From the NCBI RefSeq assembly GCF_029635795.1, contig NZ_CP114280.1, positions 3,844,001-3,908,000 on the forward strand: 64,000 nt of DNA, given 5' to 3'. Positions 31,209 through 40,858 of the stretch are shown here, piece after piece. The notes beneath the pieces were generated by a model. The model ran no database searches, was not told where the DNA came from, and saw nothing but the letters and a program-made list of their open reading frames with translations. The DNA comes from Dickeya lacustris (GTDB lineage Bacteria > Pseudomonadota > Gammaproteobacteria > Enterobacterales > Enterobacteriaceae). A program made the position numbers and the translations under genes. Positions within the stretch are counted from its first letter, which is position 1; every line of letters begins with the position of its first letter.

Positions 31209-33650
31209 TTTGGCGCTGGTTTTGGCGTGAGTGGCGCTCGCCGTCACTGTTGATTGTCTGGCTGGCGTTGACGCTGTCGGTTGCCTGCGTACTGGCGCTT
31301 GGCGCCATTAGCGATCGCATGGAGAAGGGGTTAAACCAGCAGAGCCGCGATTTTCTGGCCGGCGATCGCGTGTTGCGTGCTTCTCGCCCGGTGGAGGAGG
31401 CGTGGTTGCAGCACGCGCAACAGCAAGGTCTGGCCGTGAGCCGACAGGTGTCGTTTATGACCATGGCTTACGCTGGGGATAGCGCGCAATTGGCACAGGT
31501 AAAAGCGACCGATGCGTCCTACCCCTTGTATGGTGAGTTGAAAACTCTGCCGCCAGGCCTGCGTGTTGGGCCGGGGCAGGTGCTGGTTGCGCCGAGGTTG
31601 CTGGCATTACTGGGGCGTAACGTTGGCGACAGTCTGGATCTTGGCGACACCACCTTGACGATTGCCGGTGAGCTGGTGGCCGAGCCCGATGCGGGGTTTA
31701 ACCCCTTTGATACCGCGCCCCGGGTAATAATGAATCTGGCGGATGTGGAGAAAACCGGGGCGCTTCAGCCGGGCGCGCGAATTACCTGGCGCTATATGTT
31801 TGCCGGTGACGCCTTGCCGATTGCCCATTTTAGCGAGTACATCAAGCCACAGTTAAAGGCTGACCAACGCTGGTTTGGCATGGGGGATGCGCCAAATGCC
31901 TTGGGTAAATCTCTCCAGCGTGCCCAGCAGTTTTTGTTACTGTGCGCGCTGTTGACGCTGCTGCTGTCGGTGGCGGCAGTGGCGGTGGCGATGGGACAGT
32001 ATTGCCGCAGCCGAACCAGCCTGGTTGCCATCCTCAAGACATTGGGGGCCGGACGGCAGGCCTTGCGGCGCTTGATTATCGGGCAGTGGTTATCGGTGCT
32101 GGTGCTGGCGGCACTGTGCGGCAGCCTGCTTGGGATGGCGTTTGAAGCATTGCTGATGCGTGCGCTGTTACCGGTATTACCGGCGGAGCTACCGGCGGCC
32201 GGGCTGTGGCCTCTGGGATGGGCGCTGGGGACATTGGTGCTGATATCTCTGCTGGTGGGGATGCGCCCCTATCGACAACTGCTGGCAACCCAGCCGCTGC
32301 GGGTTTTACGGCAAGAGACAACGGTGACGGTGTGGCCGCTACGCTATTATTTACCTTGCGTGGTGGCGGTGGTGACAGCGGCGCTGGTGCTACTGTCTGG
32401 CGGCAGTGCGTTACTGTGGTCGCTGTTAGGCGGCGTACTGGCTCTTTCGTTGCTGTTAGGCGCCATCGGCTGGGGCAGTTTGTGGCTATTGCGTCGCTTA
32501 ACATTGCGCCGTTTGGCATTGCGTCTGGCGATTAACCGCCTGTTACGCCAGCCATGGTCAACGCTCGGACAACTGGCGGCATTCTCGCTCTCGTTTATGT
32601 TGCTGGCATTACTGGTGCTGTTGCGCGGCGATTTACTCGAGCGCTGGCAGCAGCAATTGCCACCCGGCAGCCCGAACTATTTCGTGCTTAATCTCTCCTC
32701 TGAGCAAGTGCCGCAACTGAAAGCCTTTCTCTCCGACCATCAAGTAAATACGCAAACGTTCTACCCAATCGTGCGCGCTCGTCTCACCGAAATGAACGGG
32801 TTGCGCGCAACCGATCTGGTGCGTGAGGATGACCCAGGGGGCGATACGGTCAACCGCGAACTGAACCTGACCTGGCTTGCCCTGTTGCCTGAGCACAATG
32901 TCCTTACTGAGGGACAATGGCCGCCGAAGGCGGGTGAGGTGTCAATTGAACAAGGGGTAGCGCAACGTTTAGGCATCAAACTTGGCGATACCCTGACCTT
33001 TACCGGCGACACTCAGCCTTTTCGTGCCACCGTCAGCAGCCTGCGGCGGGTGGATTGGGAAAGTTTGCGTCCAAACTTTTTCTTCATTTTTCCGCCCGGT
33101 GCGCTGGAGGGGCAGCCCCAATCCTGGTTGACCAGCTTTCGCTATGACGGGGCGACAGGCGCAGATAGCGTCATCACGCAGTTAAATCGCCAGTTTCCGA
33201 CGCTGACAGTGTTAGACGTTGGCACGATTTTGCAACAGATTGGCGCAGTTTTGCAGCAGGTGGGGCTGGCGCTGGAAGTGATGGTGGTGCTGGTGTTGGT
33301 GTGCGGCGGGCTATTACTACTGGCTCAGATTCAGGTGGGTATGCGTCAGCGGCGTCAGGAACTGATGGTCTATCGCACGCTCGGGAGCGGCAAAGCGCCT
33401 GCTGCGGGCGACACTCTGGTGGGAGTTCGCTGTATTGGGGCTTTGTGCTGGCGTGGCCGCTGCCTTCGGGGCTGACATGGCGCTATGGTTGTTGCAGCGT
33501 AAAGTGTTTGATTTTCCCTGGCAGCCTAATCTGGTGTTGTGGGGCGTACTGCCCGCATTAGCCGGATTGTTACTGTCACTGTGTGGCGGCTGGCTGGGGC
33601 TGCGGTTGCTGCGCGGCAACGCACTGTTTCGTCGTTATCACGCCGGATGA
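31205..33650 (+). pseudogene. ybbP: ABC transporter permease YbbP, frameshifted near the 3' end
   Basis: An FtsX/MacB-type permease of about 815 residues. From 31205 (ATGA overlap with ybbA) the frame is intact through the first periplasmic domain and the central helices to RTLGSGK. Around 33392-33395, in CAAAGCGCC, one base too many shifts the frame and translation ends at 33475. In the next frame the expected C-terminus continues: RLLRATLWWEFAVLG and on to FRRYHAG at 33650, with the last two membrane helices. Everything else is well conserved, so this is either a very recent loss or a sequencing error in a short A-run. Confidence 0.85.
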
Positions 33651-33654
33651 GGTG

Positions 33655-33690
33655 CAGGAGGCCGGGTGGCGTGCAGCCCGGCCTGCTTTT
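33655..33690 (+). terminator. Terminator after ybbP
   Basis: GGCCGGG (33660-33666) pairs with CCCGGCC (33677-33683), extended by AGG/CCT-like pairs, and a TTTT run follows at 33687-33690. Confidence 0.7.
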
Positions 33691-33720
33691 AGCGATGGAA
33701 AACGCCGGGCCGGGGCACCG

Positions 33721-33762
33721 TTAATGACTAATTGTTAATGACTAATTGTTAATGACTAATGG
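33721..33762. repeat. Three 14-bp tandem units at the 3' end of speG
   Basis: TTAATGACTAATTG occurs at 33721 and 33735, then TTAATGACTAATGG at 33749. The array directly abuts the speG stop codon (33763-33765), and each unit read on the minus strand ends in TAA. Confidence 0.9.
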
Positions 33763-34335
33763 TTAATTGTTCGCTTTATGGGCGGTGTCGCCGGTTTTGT
33801 GTCTGGCCAGATAGTGATGCTGGAACAGGCACATGCGAATGGTATTGCGGTATTCACCGTTAATGAAAAATTCGTGTATCAACTCCCCTTCAACCTCAAA
33901 CCCGAGTTTGCTGTAGATGTGTATGGCTTTCTTATTTTCCTTATCCACAATCAGGTACAGCTTGTAGAGGTTGAGCACCGAGAAGCCATAATCCATCGCC
34001 AGCAAGGCCGCTGCGCTGGCGTATCCGTGGCCCTGATGAGCCGGGTCGATGATTATCTGAAATTCGGCGCGCCGGTGAATGTGGTTAATCTCCACCAATT
34101 CCACCAGGCCAACTTTGGTGCCGTCGTGTTCGATGATAAAGCGTCGCTCGCTTTGATCGTGGATATGCTTATCGTACAGATCTCTTAACTCAACAAAGGC
34201 CTCATAAGGCTCTTCGAACCAGTAGCGCATGACGCTGGCGTTGTTGTCCAACTGATGGACGAAGCTCAGGTCATCTCGCTCCAGCGGACGCAGGCGCACG
34301 ATTTCATGGATGTTAGGTTTATGGGTATCCGACAT
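33763..34335 (-). CDS. speG: Spermidine N1-acetyltransferase SpeG
   Basis: A 190-residue GNAT-family enzyme that acetylates spermidine and spermine to limit polyamine toxicity. The acetyl-CoA motif is reduced to [11 protein letters not shown] (about 100-110), and the polyamine-site segments [20 protein letters not shown] and the [10 protein letters not shown] stretch match E. coli SpeG closely. [19 protein letters not shown] completes the fold. It is followed by a tandem repeat array and is convergent with ybbP. Confidence 0.96.
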   Translation of the reverse strand: MSDTHKPNIHEIVRLRPLERDDLSFVHQLDNNASVMRYWFEEPYEAFVELRDLYDKHIHDQSERRFIIEHDGTKVGLVELVEINHIHRRAEFQIIIDPAHQGHGYASAAALLAMDYGFSVLNLYKLYLIVDKENKKAIHIYSKLGFEVEGELIHEFFINGEYRNTIRMCLFQHHYLARHKTGDTAHKANN

Positions 34336-34432
34336 AAAAAAATCCTGATTGTGGGCGATGGCGTGACGTTAACCAGCTAATCGGAGAGGGTCAAGCGGCG
34401 GAGGACGAAAGTGGGCCAGGGGAGCGCAATGA

Positions 34433-34458
34433 CGCGCAGCCCTAATGCAGGCTGCGCG
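34433..34458 (-). terminator. Hairpin after the siderophore receptor
   Basis: CGCGCAGCC (34433-34441) pairs with GGCTGCGCG (34450-34458), a perfect 9-bp stem 10 bp beyond the receptor stop. No U-run follows, so termination is likely but not certain. Confidence 0.55.
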
Positions 34459-34468
34459 GTTCTGGTGA

Positions 34469-36622
34469 TTAGAAATCGACGCTGGCACGCAACACCACTT
34501 CACGCGGATCGCCAATTGCCACATATTGGCTACTGCCGCTCGACGGGTAGTAGGTCTTGTCGAACAGGTTTTTGATGTTCAACTGCCATTTCACCTTGTA
34601 ACCATTAAGCGGCACGTTATAGGCGATAAAAGCATCTGCTACGGTGTAGTCGTCAAGGAAGAAGCTGTTGGTGGCATCACCCGGACGGCGGCCAACATAG
34701 CGGGCGCCGATACCGGCACGCAGGTTATCGCCAGCGTGCAGGCCCAGATTGCCGAAGTCGTTGGTCAGGAACAGTGAGGCGGTATGGCGTGCGGCATTGG
34801 CCATCTCGTTACCCTGATTACTCGGGTCTGCGGTGACGCGGGCATCGGTAAAGGCATAGGAACCTATCAGACTCAGGCTGTCGGTCAGCTTGCCCGCCAC
34901 GTCCACCTCTACCCCTTGTGAGCGAACCTTGCCAGCGGTGCGGGTCACGGTTTCCCCGTTTACCAGCTCATCCACCATCACGTTACGCTTCTCAATATCA
35001 AATACGGCCAGATTGGCGGTAATGCGATTGGGGAGATCCAGCTTGGTGCCTATCTCGTAGGAGCGGCCAACTTCTGGCTCCATCGTCGCCCCTATCGCTT
35101 TATTGATGGCGGAGTTGGGCTTAAAGGATTCGCTGTAACTGGTGTACAACGAGGCGTAAGGGGTGAGGTTATACACGATGCCTGCACGTGGCACCACTCG
35201 GCTGTCTGACCTGTCGGTATTGGTCACGAAGGGCCGCCCTTTGCCTGACATCACCTCAAAGCGGTCATAGCGTACGCCGCCCAACAACATCCAATGTTCA
35301 TTGAGTCGTATGGCATCCTGCATGAACACACCGGTGCTATCGACGTCTTCTTTTTGATCGCTTTCAGCCGCGATAACCGCAGTGGAAGCAGGGAGTAAAC
35401 CGTACACCGGGTTGTAGATATTAAAGCGGTTATTGGTTGCGCTACGAATCATATTGCCGCGATGGGTGCGGTCAGCCTCGTGATCAAAGCCGAACAGCAG
35501 CTGGTGGTTAGTGCTGCCCCAGTCAATGTCGCCATTCAGCGTCAGTTGCACATTCTGCGACTGGCTGTGTGCGTCCTGTGTGGCATCGGCCCGGCGTGTC
35601 AGTAGCCCGGTGTTGGGATTAAGCGACATCGCCCGGGCCTGATTATCGTTGTAGGTGTTTTGGCTGTAGGCGTAGTTCAGTTTGGTTTTCCAGCGGTCAT
35701 TGATCGCATTTTCCAACTGGAGGGTGAGGGTGTCCTGATTGCCTCGAGTGGCATTATAACGTTCATCAAAACGACGTTCACGCGGCGTATTGACCGGTTT
35801 GCCGGTGCGGTTGTCAATCACGGTGCCGCGATCAAACGGCGTCAGGTACTCCATATGTTCATAAGACACCCGCACAGTGGTGCTGTCGCCATACCACATC
35901 AGCGATGGCGCAATCGTGGTCTGGCGGTTACGGCCAAAATTGCGCCAGTAATCGGTTTCATCGTGATCGACCAACATACGATAGGCAAGCCCGGACGTCC
36001 CCAACGGGCCGGTGACATCCACTTGACCGCCGCCGCCATTAAAGCTGCTGTTCCAGCCTTCGATATGGGTTTTCTGTGTCAGCTCAGGTTTTTTGCTGAT
36101 GATGTTAATCATGCCGCCGGGGTCGCCCCAGCCGTACAGCATGGAGGCGGGCCCTTTGAGCACTTCTACGCGTTCGGTGGTTGGCGTAACGTTACGCGCC
36201 TGAATGGAGCGCACGCCATCACGTAGAATAGAACCATCGCGGTTATCACCGAAACCGCGCTTCATCACCGCATCCTGTGTACCGCCAAGGGTATTGGCCT
36301 GAGTGATACCGCTCACGTTATAAAGCGCTTCATCAAGATTCCTGGCGGCCTGATCGTCCAGCACCTGGCCTGGCACCACGTTGACGGCCTGAGGGATATC
36401 CAGCAAGCGGCTTTCGGTGCGGGTACCGGTAACGGCGCTGTGCGGCTGGTAGCCGGTTTCGCGCGCGGCGGCGGCCGTTGTGCTGGCGGCAACCACCATG
36501 GTTTCTTCCTGTGGCGTCGCGGTTGTTGTGGCGTTGCTCTGCGGCGGCGTGGTGGCAGCCTGAAGGCTTAATGGCAACAGCGCCAGCAACGGCCAGCCTG
36601 TTTGCCAGTGACGGTTATTCAT
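34469..36622 (-). CDS. TonB-dependent siderophore receptor
   Basis: A 717-residue outer-membrane receptor. The signal peptide covers about residues 1-22; a TonB box-like ETMVVAAS follows near 40. The plug domain (about 75-180) has the RGFGDNRDGSILRDGV segment and LKGPASMLYGWGDPGG-type motif, and the 22-strand barrel ends in VDF with the required terminal Phe. The overall type is FhuA/FoxA/FcuA, so a hydroxamate siderophore is likely, but the exact ligand cannot be read from sequence. It overlaps the preceding binding-protein gene by 8 bp, forming a two-gene Fur-regulated operon. Confidence 0.93.
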   Translation of the reverse strand: MNNRHWQTGWPLLALLPLSLQAATTPPQSNATTTATPQEETMVVAASTTAAAARETGYQPHSAVTGTRTESRLLDIPQAVNVVPGQVLDDQAARNLDEALYNVSGITQANTLGGTQDAVMKRGFGDNRDGSILRDGVRSIQARNVTPTTERVEVLKGPASMLYGWGDPGGMINIISKKPELTQKTHIEGWNSSFNGGGGQVDVTGPLGTSGLAYRMLVDHDETDYWRNFGRNRQTTIAPSLMWYGDSTTVRVSYEHMEYLTPFDRGTVIDNRTGKPVNTPRERRFDERYNATRGNQDTLTLQLENAINDRWKTKLNYAYSQNTYNDNQARAMSLNPNTGLLTRRADATQDAHSQSQNVQLTLNGDIDWGSTNHQLLFGFDHEADRTHRGNMIRSATNNRFNIYNPVYGLLPASTAVIAAESDQKEDVDSTGVFMQDAIRLNEHWMLLGGVRYDRFEVMSGKGRPFVTNTDRSDSRVVPRAGIVYNLTPYASLYTSYSESFKPNSAINKAIGATMEPEVGRSYEIGTKLDLPNRITANLAVFDIEKRNVMVDELVNGETVTRTAGKVRSQGVEVDVAGKLTDSLSLIGSYAFTDARVTADPSNQGNEMANAARHTASLFLTNDFGNLGLHAGDNLRAGIGARYVGRRPGDATNSFFLDDYTVADAFIAYNVPLNGYKVKWQLNIKNLFDKTYYPSSGSSQYVAIGDPREVVLRASVDF

Positions 36623-37742
36623 GTGTTAACTGACTCCAATAAGTCCCTGAAAAATCAATCGGTAAAAATTGTTGGTAGAGTTGTTGTAAGGTGCGCTGCG
36701 GGTCGAGGTCGGCAAACAGCGTTGGGTAAAGGGCTTTGGCGAACATTTCCACCATCACCACGTGATACGGACTGAGATAAAAGTTGTGCCACATACTCCA
36801 GGCGCGGCGCTCGCTGACGGCGCTCAGGTGTGAGAGCAGGGGATGCTGGGTCAACAAAGTACGAAAGCTGTCGGCAGCCTGTTGAGGAAGTACATCCGGG
36901 CCAAGCATCAAATCAGACAGGCGTTTTCCTTCCGGGCCTGCCATACCGGTTGCAATGTACACATCCGGCTTTGCTGCCAGAATCTGCTCTGCGCTCAGTT
37001 CGCCGTATACCCCTGAAAATTTGCCGCTGGCGATGTTGTCACCCCCGGCAAAGGTCAACAGGTCGCCGAGATTGCCATTAATCGCTGTCGTACAGCAGGT
37101 ATCGCGCCGACCCAGGTGCAGGTGCAACATCACCGTCGTTTTGCGCCCCTGATAATGCGCCAGCCGGTTTTTTACCGTATTCATGTGTTCTTGATAGAAC
37201 GTGGTGAAGGCGTTGGCGCGAGCGGGCTGATTCAGGATGTCACCCAGCAGCTGTATGCTGGGAACGGTGTTATTCAGCAGGTCGATGCGTAAATCGACAT
37301 ACACATAAGGAATGCCCGCGCGATTCAGCACATGCTCAATGTGCTGCTCGCCGTCGGTGCTTTTGGCAAGCCTTGGTAAAATGACCAGATCCGGCTTGAG
37401 CGGCAGTAATGTTTCGGCATTCACGCTATTAATATTGCCGTTGCCTAACTGTGTGATACGCGCAATATCAGGAAATTTTGCCGTATAGCGTGCCCAGCTT
37501 TGTGCGTCATAACGCGCTAAATCAGCGGGCCAGCCGACAATGCGCTGTGCCGGATTACCCGGCTCCAGTAAGGCCAGGGTGTAGAGCATACGGCTCTCGC
37601 CGAGCACAATACGCTGTGGGTTATCCGGTACTACCACCTGGCGGCCAAGCAGGTCCGTGACAGTTTTGGCTTGGGCGCAGGGGAAAAGAGAACCGAGGGT
37701 GAGCCACACCGATAATGCGATTAAGATGAGTGTTCTGCGCAC
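36615..37742 (-). CDS. Iron-siderophore ABC transporter periplasmic binding protein
   Basis: A 375-residue protein of the FepB/BtuF class III binding-protein fold. The signal peptide is about residues 1-25 (ending AQA). The typical start VTDLLGRQVVVPDNPQRIVLG and the central TLLPLKPDLVILPR and AKPDVYIATG stretches mark the two lobes. A CC pair (RRDTCCTTA) near residue 218 is unusual for the family. No permease or ATPase gene is nearby, so the cognate importer must be encoded elsewhere or shared. A Fur box lies about 55 bp upstream. Confidence 0.88.
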   Translation of the reverse strand: MRRTLILIALSVWLTLGSLFPCAQAKTVTDLLGRQVVVPDNPQRIVLGESRMLYTLALLEPGNPAQRIVGWPADLARYDAQSWARYTAKFPDIARITQLGNGNINSVNAETLLPLKPDLVILPRLAKSTDGEQHIEHVLNRAGIPYVYVDLRIDLLNNTVPSIQLLGDILNQPARANAFTTFYQEHMNTVKNRLAHYQGRKTTVMLHLHLGRRDTCCTTAINGNLGDLLTFAGGDNIASGKFSGVYGELSAEQILAAKPDVYIATGMAGPEGKRLSDLMLGPDVLPQQAADSFRTLLTQHPLLSHLSAVSERRAWSMWHNFYLSPYHVVMVEMFAKALYPTLFADLDPQRTLQQLYQQFLPIDFSGTYWSQLTHE

Positions 37743-37792
37743 ACTAATTCTCCGTTGTGACTATTTTCATGGAAATCAAAGCGAAGAAAAAT

Positions 37793-37811
37793 AATGACAA
37801 TTATTGTCATT
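37793..37811 (-). promoter_or_regulatory. Fur box of the siderophore uptake operon
   Basis: AATGACAATTATTGTCATT is a perfect 9-1-9 palindrome and agrees with the Fur consensus half-site GATAATGAT pattern. It sits 51-69 bp before the binding-protein start codon, where a promoter is expected, so iron repression of this operon is very likely. Confidence 0.88.
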
Positions 37812-37847
37812 TGCAATTAACTTTGTGGCGAGCGGGCGGTAAAAAAC

Positions 37848-37874
37848 AAAAAAGCCCTGATATTTCACAGGGCT
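37848..37874 (-). terminator. Terminator of the amino-acid ABC operon
   Basis: On the minus strand AGCCCTG, a loop of 8, CAGGGCT, then a TTTTTT run. It is 52 bp beyond the permease stop and separates it from the Fur-regulated operon. Confidence 0.88.
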
Positions 37875-37925
37875 GGCGGAAATTATGTAAATAATTAAAG
37901 TGGCTGCCGGGCTGGTCGGTGGCGG

Positions 37926-38789
37926 TCAGTGGGGCGCTTTTTCTCGGTGGTGCTCGTAGCCGCGTGCGAAACGGCGCTCAAGGCGGCTTTGCAACAGCTC
38001 CAGCACAATAGACAGCAACCAGTAGATGACCGCTGCCGTACTGAGCATTTCCATGTAATGGTACGTGCTACGGCCATAAGATTGCGCCAGGAAGTTCAGT
38101 TCCCACAGCCCCATCAGTGACACCAGCGAGGAGTCTTTTATCATCGAGATGAACTGAGAGCCCGCCGGAGGAATGATGATGCGCAATGCCTGCGGTGCGA
38201 CGACGTGTATTAGGGTCGTCCAGCGAGACAGGCCAAGCGCCATCGCCGCCTCTTTTTGGCCGCGAGAGACCGAAATCACGCCGCTGCGAATCGTTTCTGC
38301 CAGATACGCGCCGTAATTGAGTGACAGAGCGATAATGCCGGAGCTAAACGCGCTCATCACAATACCAACCTGTGGTAACGCGAGGTAGATTATCAACACC
38401 TGCACCAGTAGCGGCGTGCCGCGAAACAGGGAGACATAAAATGTCGCGCAGCCAAACGCCAGGGCGCTTGAAGATAAGCGCCCTGCTGCGGTGAGGGTGG
38501 CAAGGAAAACGCAAAACACCATAGAAAGCAAGGTGATGACGACACTCAGCACCGCTCCCTGGATGAAACCATCCGGTGACAGGTGCAAACCCAGCATGGC
38601 GGGCAATTTCTGACGGATGAGCCCGGTATCAAGCTCCATATACGAGAAAAGCCAGACCAGCAGACTGAGCAGCATCAGCCAGGTCAGGCCGGTTCTGAAA
38701 CGAAAGCCCATCCCGGCGCGAGCTGGGTGCGCCGGGCTAAACGTTGGGGTGGATGTTGATGCCGTCTCTTTTGCAGACAAACGTGACAT
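37926..38789 (-). CDS. Polar amino-acid ABC transporter permease (HisM/GlnP type)
   Basis: A 287-residue inner-membrane permease with an N-terminal cytoplasmic extension of about 30 residues and six predicted membrane segments. The family EAA loop is EAAMALGLSRWTTLIHVVAPQA (residues about 187-208), where the ATPase docks, and the FYVSLFRGTPLLVQ motif precedes it. Its ATG overlaps the stop of the binding-protein gene (TAATG). No ATPase gene is present, so it must borrow a subunit. Substrate unknown. Confidence 0.9.
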   Translation of the reverse strand: MSRLSAKETASTSTPTFSPAHPARAGMGFRFRTGLTWLMLLSLLVWLFSYMELDTGLIRQKLPAMLGLHLSPDGFIQGAVLSVVITLLSMVFCVFLATLTAAGRLSSSALAFGCATFYVSLFRGTPLLVQVLIIYLALPQVGIVMSAFSSGIIALSLNYGAYLAETIRSGVISVSRGQKEAAMALGLSRWTTLIHVVAPQALRIIIPPAGSQFISMIKDSSLVSLMGLWELNFLAQSYGRSTYHYMEMLSTAAVIYWLLSIVLELLQSRLERRFARGYEHHREKAPH

Positions 38790-39610
38790 TACTGACTGGC
38801 CCCGGTGATGTCTTCACCAAACCACTTCATGGAAATGGCTTTCAGCGTGCCGTCCGCGCGCAGAGCGTTAACAGCCTCGGCCAGCGTGTTACTCCACTCG
38901 GCATCGCCTTTATCTACCGCAATCCAGTTCGGCTCGCTATACAGTTGCTGCAAAATGCGCAACTGCGGCAATTTTTCCAGGCGAGGTTTCGCGGTGATGC
39001 GATCGGATATCACCGCATCAAGCCGTTTGCCCGGCCCTAACGCGAGATTACGAAATGCCATCTCCTCGTCGGTCGGAACGGCTTGCACGTTGCTAAAGGG
39101 GAAATCAATCGCTTTGCTGCCGGGAATCGCCAGCGTTTTATTCAGGTAATTTTCATAGCTGGAGCCGAGTCCCAGACCGACTTTTTTATTACTGAGATCT
39201 GCCGCTGAGTGAATGTTTTTCTCGTCTTTGTGGACTATCAACACCGCAAAGGTGCTGTAGTAGGGGGCAGCAAAATCCAACACTTTGGTGCGTTCGGCGT
39301 TCGGCGTCATAGAACAGATACACATGTCCCAGCGCCCCTGCCATTTCCCGCCAACAATGGTTTCCCAACCCGGAGTGGCAAGCTCAAGTTTCGCGCCCAG
39401 TTTGCTTGCTACCGCATTGGCAACATCGACATCGAAGCCGACTAACTGATTTTTGTCATCAAGGTAACTGAATGGTGGATAGTCATTAAATAACACATTA
39501 CGAACTACGCCAGTCTGTTTGATGCGATCAAGCGTACTACCAGCCTGGGCGGAGCCCAGCATTAAGCCAGCGCTGAGGCCAAGCGCCAGCAGTGTGAGTA
39601 ACTTTTTCAT
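38789..39610 (-). CDS. Amino-acid ABC transporter substrate-binding protein (family 3)
   Basis: A 273-residue periplasmic protein. The signal peptide covers residues 1-23 (ending AQA). The ligand site pattern NDYPPFSYLDDKNQLVGFDVDVA is typical of HisJ/FliY-like proteins, followed by the CICSMTPNAERTKVLDFAAPY stretch and the hinge KKVGLGLGSSYENYL. The amino acid bound cannot be told; the SMTP and ERT residues suggest the basic or polar amino-acid group. Two-gene operon with the permease. Confidence 0.9.
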   Translation of the reverse strand: MKKLLTLLALGLSAGLMLGSAQAGSTLDRIKQTGVVRNVLFNDYPPFSYLDDKNQLVGFDVDVANAVASKLGAKLELATPGWETIVGGKWQGRWDMCICSMTPNAERTKVLDFAAPYYSTFAVLIVHKDEKNIHSAADLSNKKVGLGLGSSYENYLNKTLAIPGSKAIDFPFSNVQAVPTDEEMAFRNLALGPGKRLDAVISDRITAKPRLEKLPQLRILQQLYSEPNWIAVDKGDAEWSNTLAEAVNALRADGTLKAISMKWFGEDITGASQ

Positions 39611-39772
39611 GGGTTCTCCCTAAGGGGGGCAGGGCGGACAAGGTGGCGCTTATCACCACACATGACCACAGACAAAAATAGCCAAACCGCTATCTTAGCG
39701 TAGCGAGTCAATGCTGCAAAATGCGCTGTTGTCAGGGAAATCGCGATGTTGTGAATAAGCGGGGGCGTTAAG

Positions 39773-39808
39773 CAAAAAAACAGCCTGCGACCAAAGGGAA
39801 GCAGGCTG
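39773..39808 (-). terminator. Terminator of the mglBAC operon
   Basis: On the minus strand CAGCCTGC, a loop of 12, GCAGGCTG, then seven or more T (39774-39780). It starts about 20 bp after the mglC stop. Confidence 0.93.
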
Positions 39809-39828
39809 GATGTTGTTTATATCGGGTA

Positions 39829-40839
39829 TTATTTCTTGCGGGCGTATTTCAGTGAATCAAGCGCTACCGCGAAAATAATGATGCCGCCTTTGATGATGTA
39901 CTGCCAGTAAGGGCTTACACCGATGTAGGTCAGGCCGTAGTTGATGAGGGTGAAGATGATAACCCCAGTCACCACGCCAGCAACTGTCCCCACACCGCCT
40001 GCGAACGACACCCCGCCGACCACACAGGCAGCAATCGCATCCAGCTCATACATGAAGCCGAGGTTGTTGGTTGCGCTACCGATACGGCCCGCTTCCAGCA
40101 TCCCGCCGAAGGCATAGAACACGCCGGAGAGCATGTAGACCCAAATCAGGTTCAGTGAAACGTTAACCCCTGAAACCTTTGCTGCTTCCGGGTTGCCGCC
40201 GATTGCGAAGATATTTTTACCAAAGCGCGTTTTGTTCCACAGGATCCACACGAAAAAGGTGGCAATCGCGGCATAAAACGTAATGTAGGACAGTTTAAAG
40301 TCGCCAAAACGTAAAAAGCCTTGGGTAAAGGTGGAGAAACGATCGTCAAAACCGGCAATTGGCGATGCGCCGACAACATCGTAATACAGTGAGTTGATAC
40401 CGTAGACGATGATCATGGTGCCGAGCGTGGTGATAAATGGCGTCACTTTCAGGTAAGCGATGATGATGCCGTTAACCAAACCAATGATTGCGCCAATCGC
40501 ACAGACAATCAGAATCACCACCGGAATGGGCATGGTTTCAAGGTTCGGGAACACTTTGTTGGTGTTGTCCATCGCCTGTAAGAGGGTGGCTGCCACAACA
40601 GCGGCCAGACCAACCTGTCGGCCTGCTGACAAGTCAGTACCCTGCGTGACGATAAGCCCCGCCACACCGAGCGCGATAATCACACGCACCGACGACTGGG
40701 TAAGAATATTACTCAGGTTGGTCAAACTGAGGAAACTGGGGTCCTGAGCAATAATAATGGCCAGCAATACCAGTAGCACAGCATAGATGCCACTTTCTTT
40801 CAGCCAGGTGAGCGCACTTTTTTTATTAGTAGCTTTCAT
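39829..40839 (-). CDS. mglC: Galactose/methyl-galactoside ABC transporter permease MglC
   Basis: A 336-residue inner-membrane permease, third gene of the operon, starting 19 bp after mglA. About eight to ten hydrophobic helices can be traced. The conserved cytoplasmic GLVNGIIIAYLKVTPFITTLGTM segment that contacts MglA is near 122-144. The gene ends with the usual KYARKK. With MglA and MglB it imports galactose and methyl-galactosides, and often glucose. Confidence 0.97.
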   Translation of the reverse strand: MKATNKKSALTWLKESGIYAVLLVLLAIIIAQDPSFLSLTNLSNILTQSSVRVIIALGVAGLIVTQGTDLSAGRQVGLAAVVAATLLQAMDNTNKVFPNLETMPIPVVILIVCAIGAIIGLVNGIIIAYLKVTPFITTLGTMIIVYGINSLYYDVVGASPIAGFDDRFSTFTQGFLRFGDFKLSYITFYAAIATFFVWILWNKTRFGKNIFAIGGNPEAAKVSGVNVSLNLIWVYMLSGVFYAFGGMLEAGRIGSATNNLGFMYELDAIAACVVGGVSFAGGVGTVAGVVTGVIIFTLINYGLTYIGVSPYWQYIIKGGIIIFAVALDSLKYARKK

Positions 40840-40858
40840 GGTAACAGCCCTTGCATCA

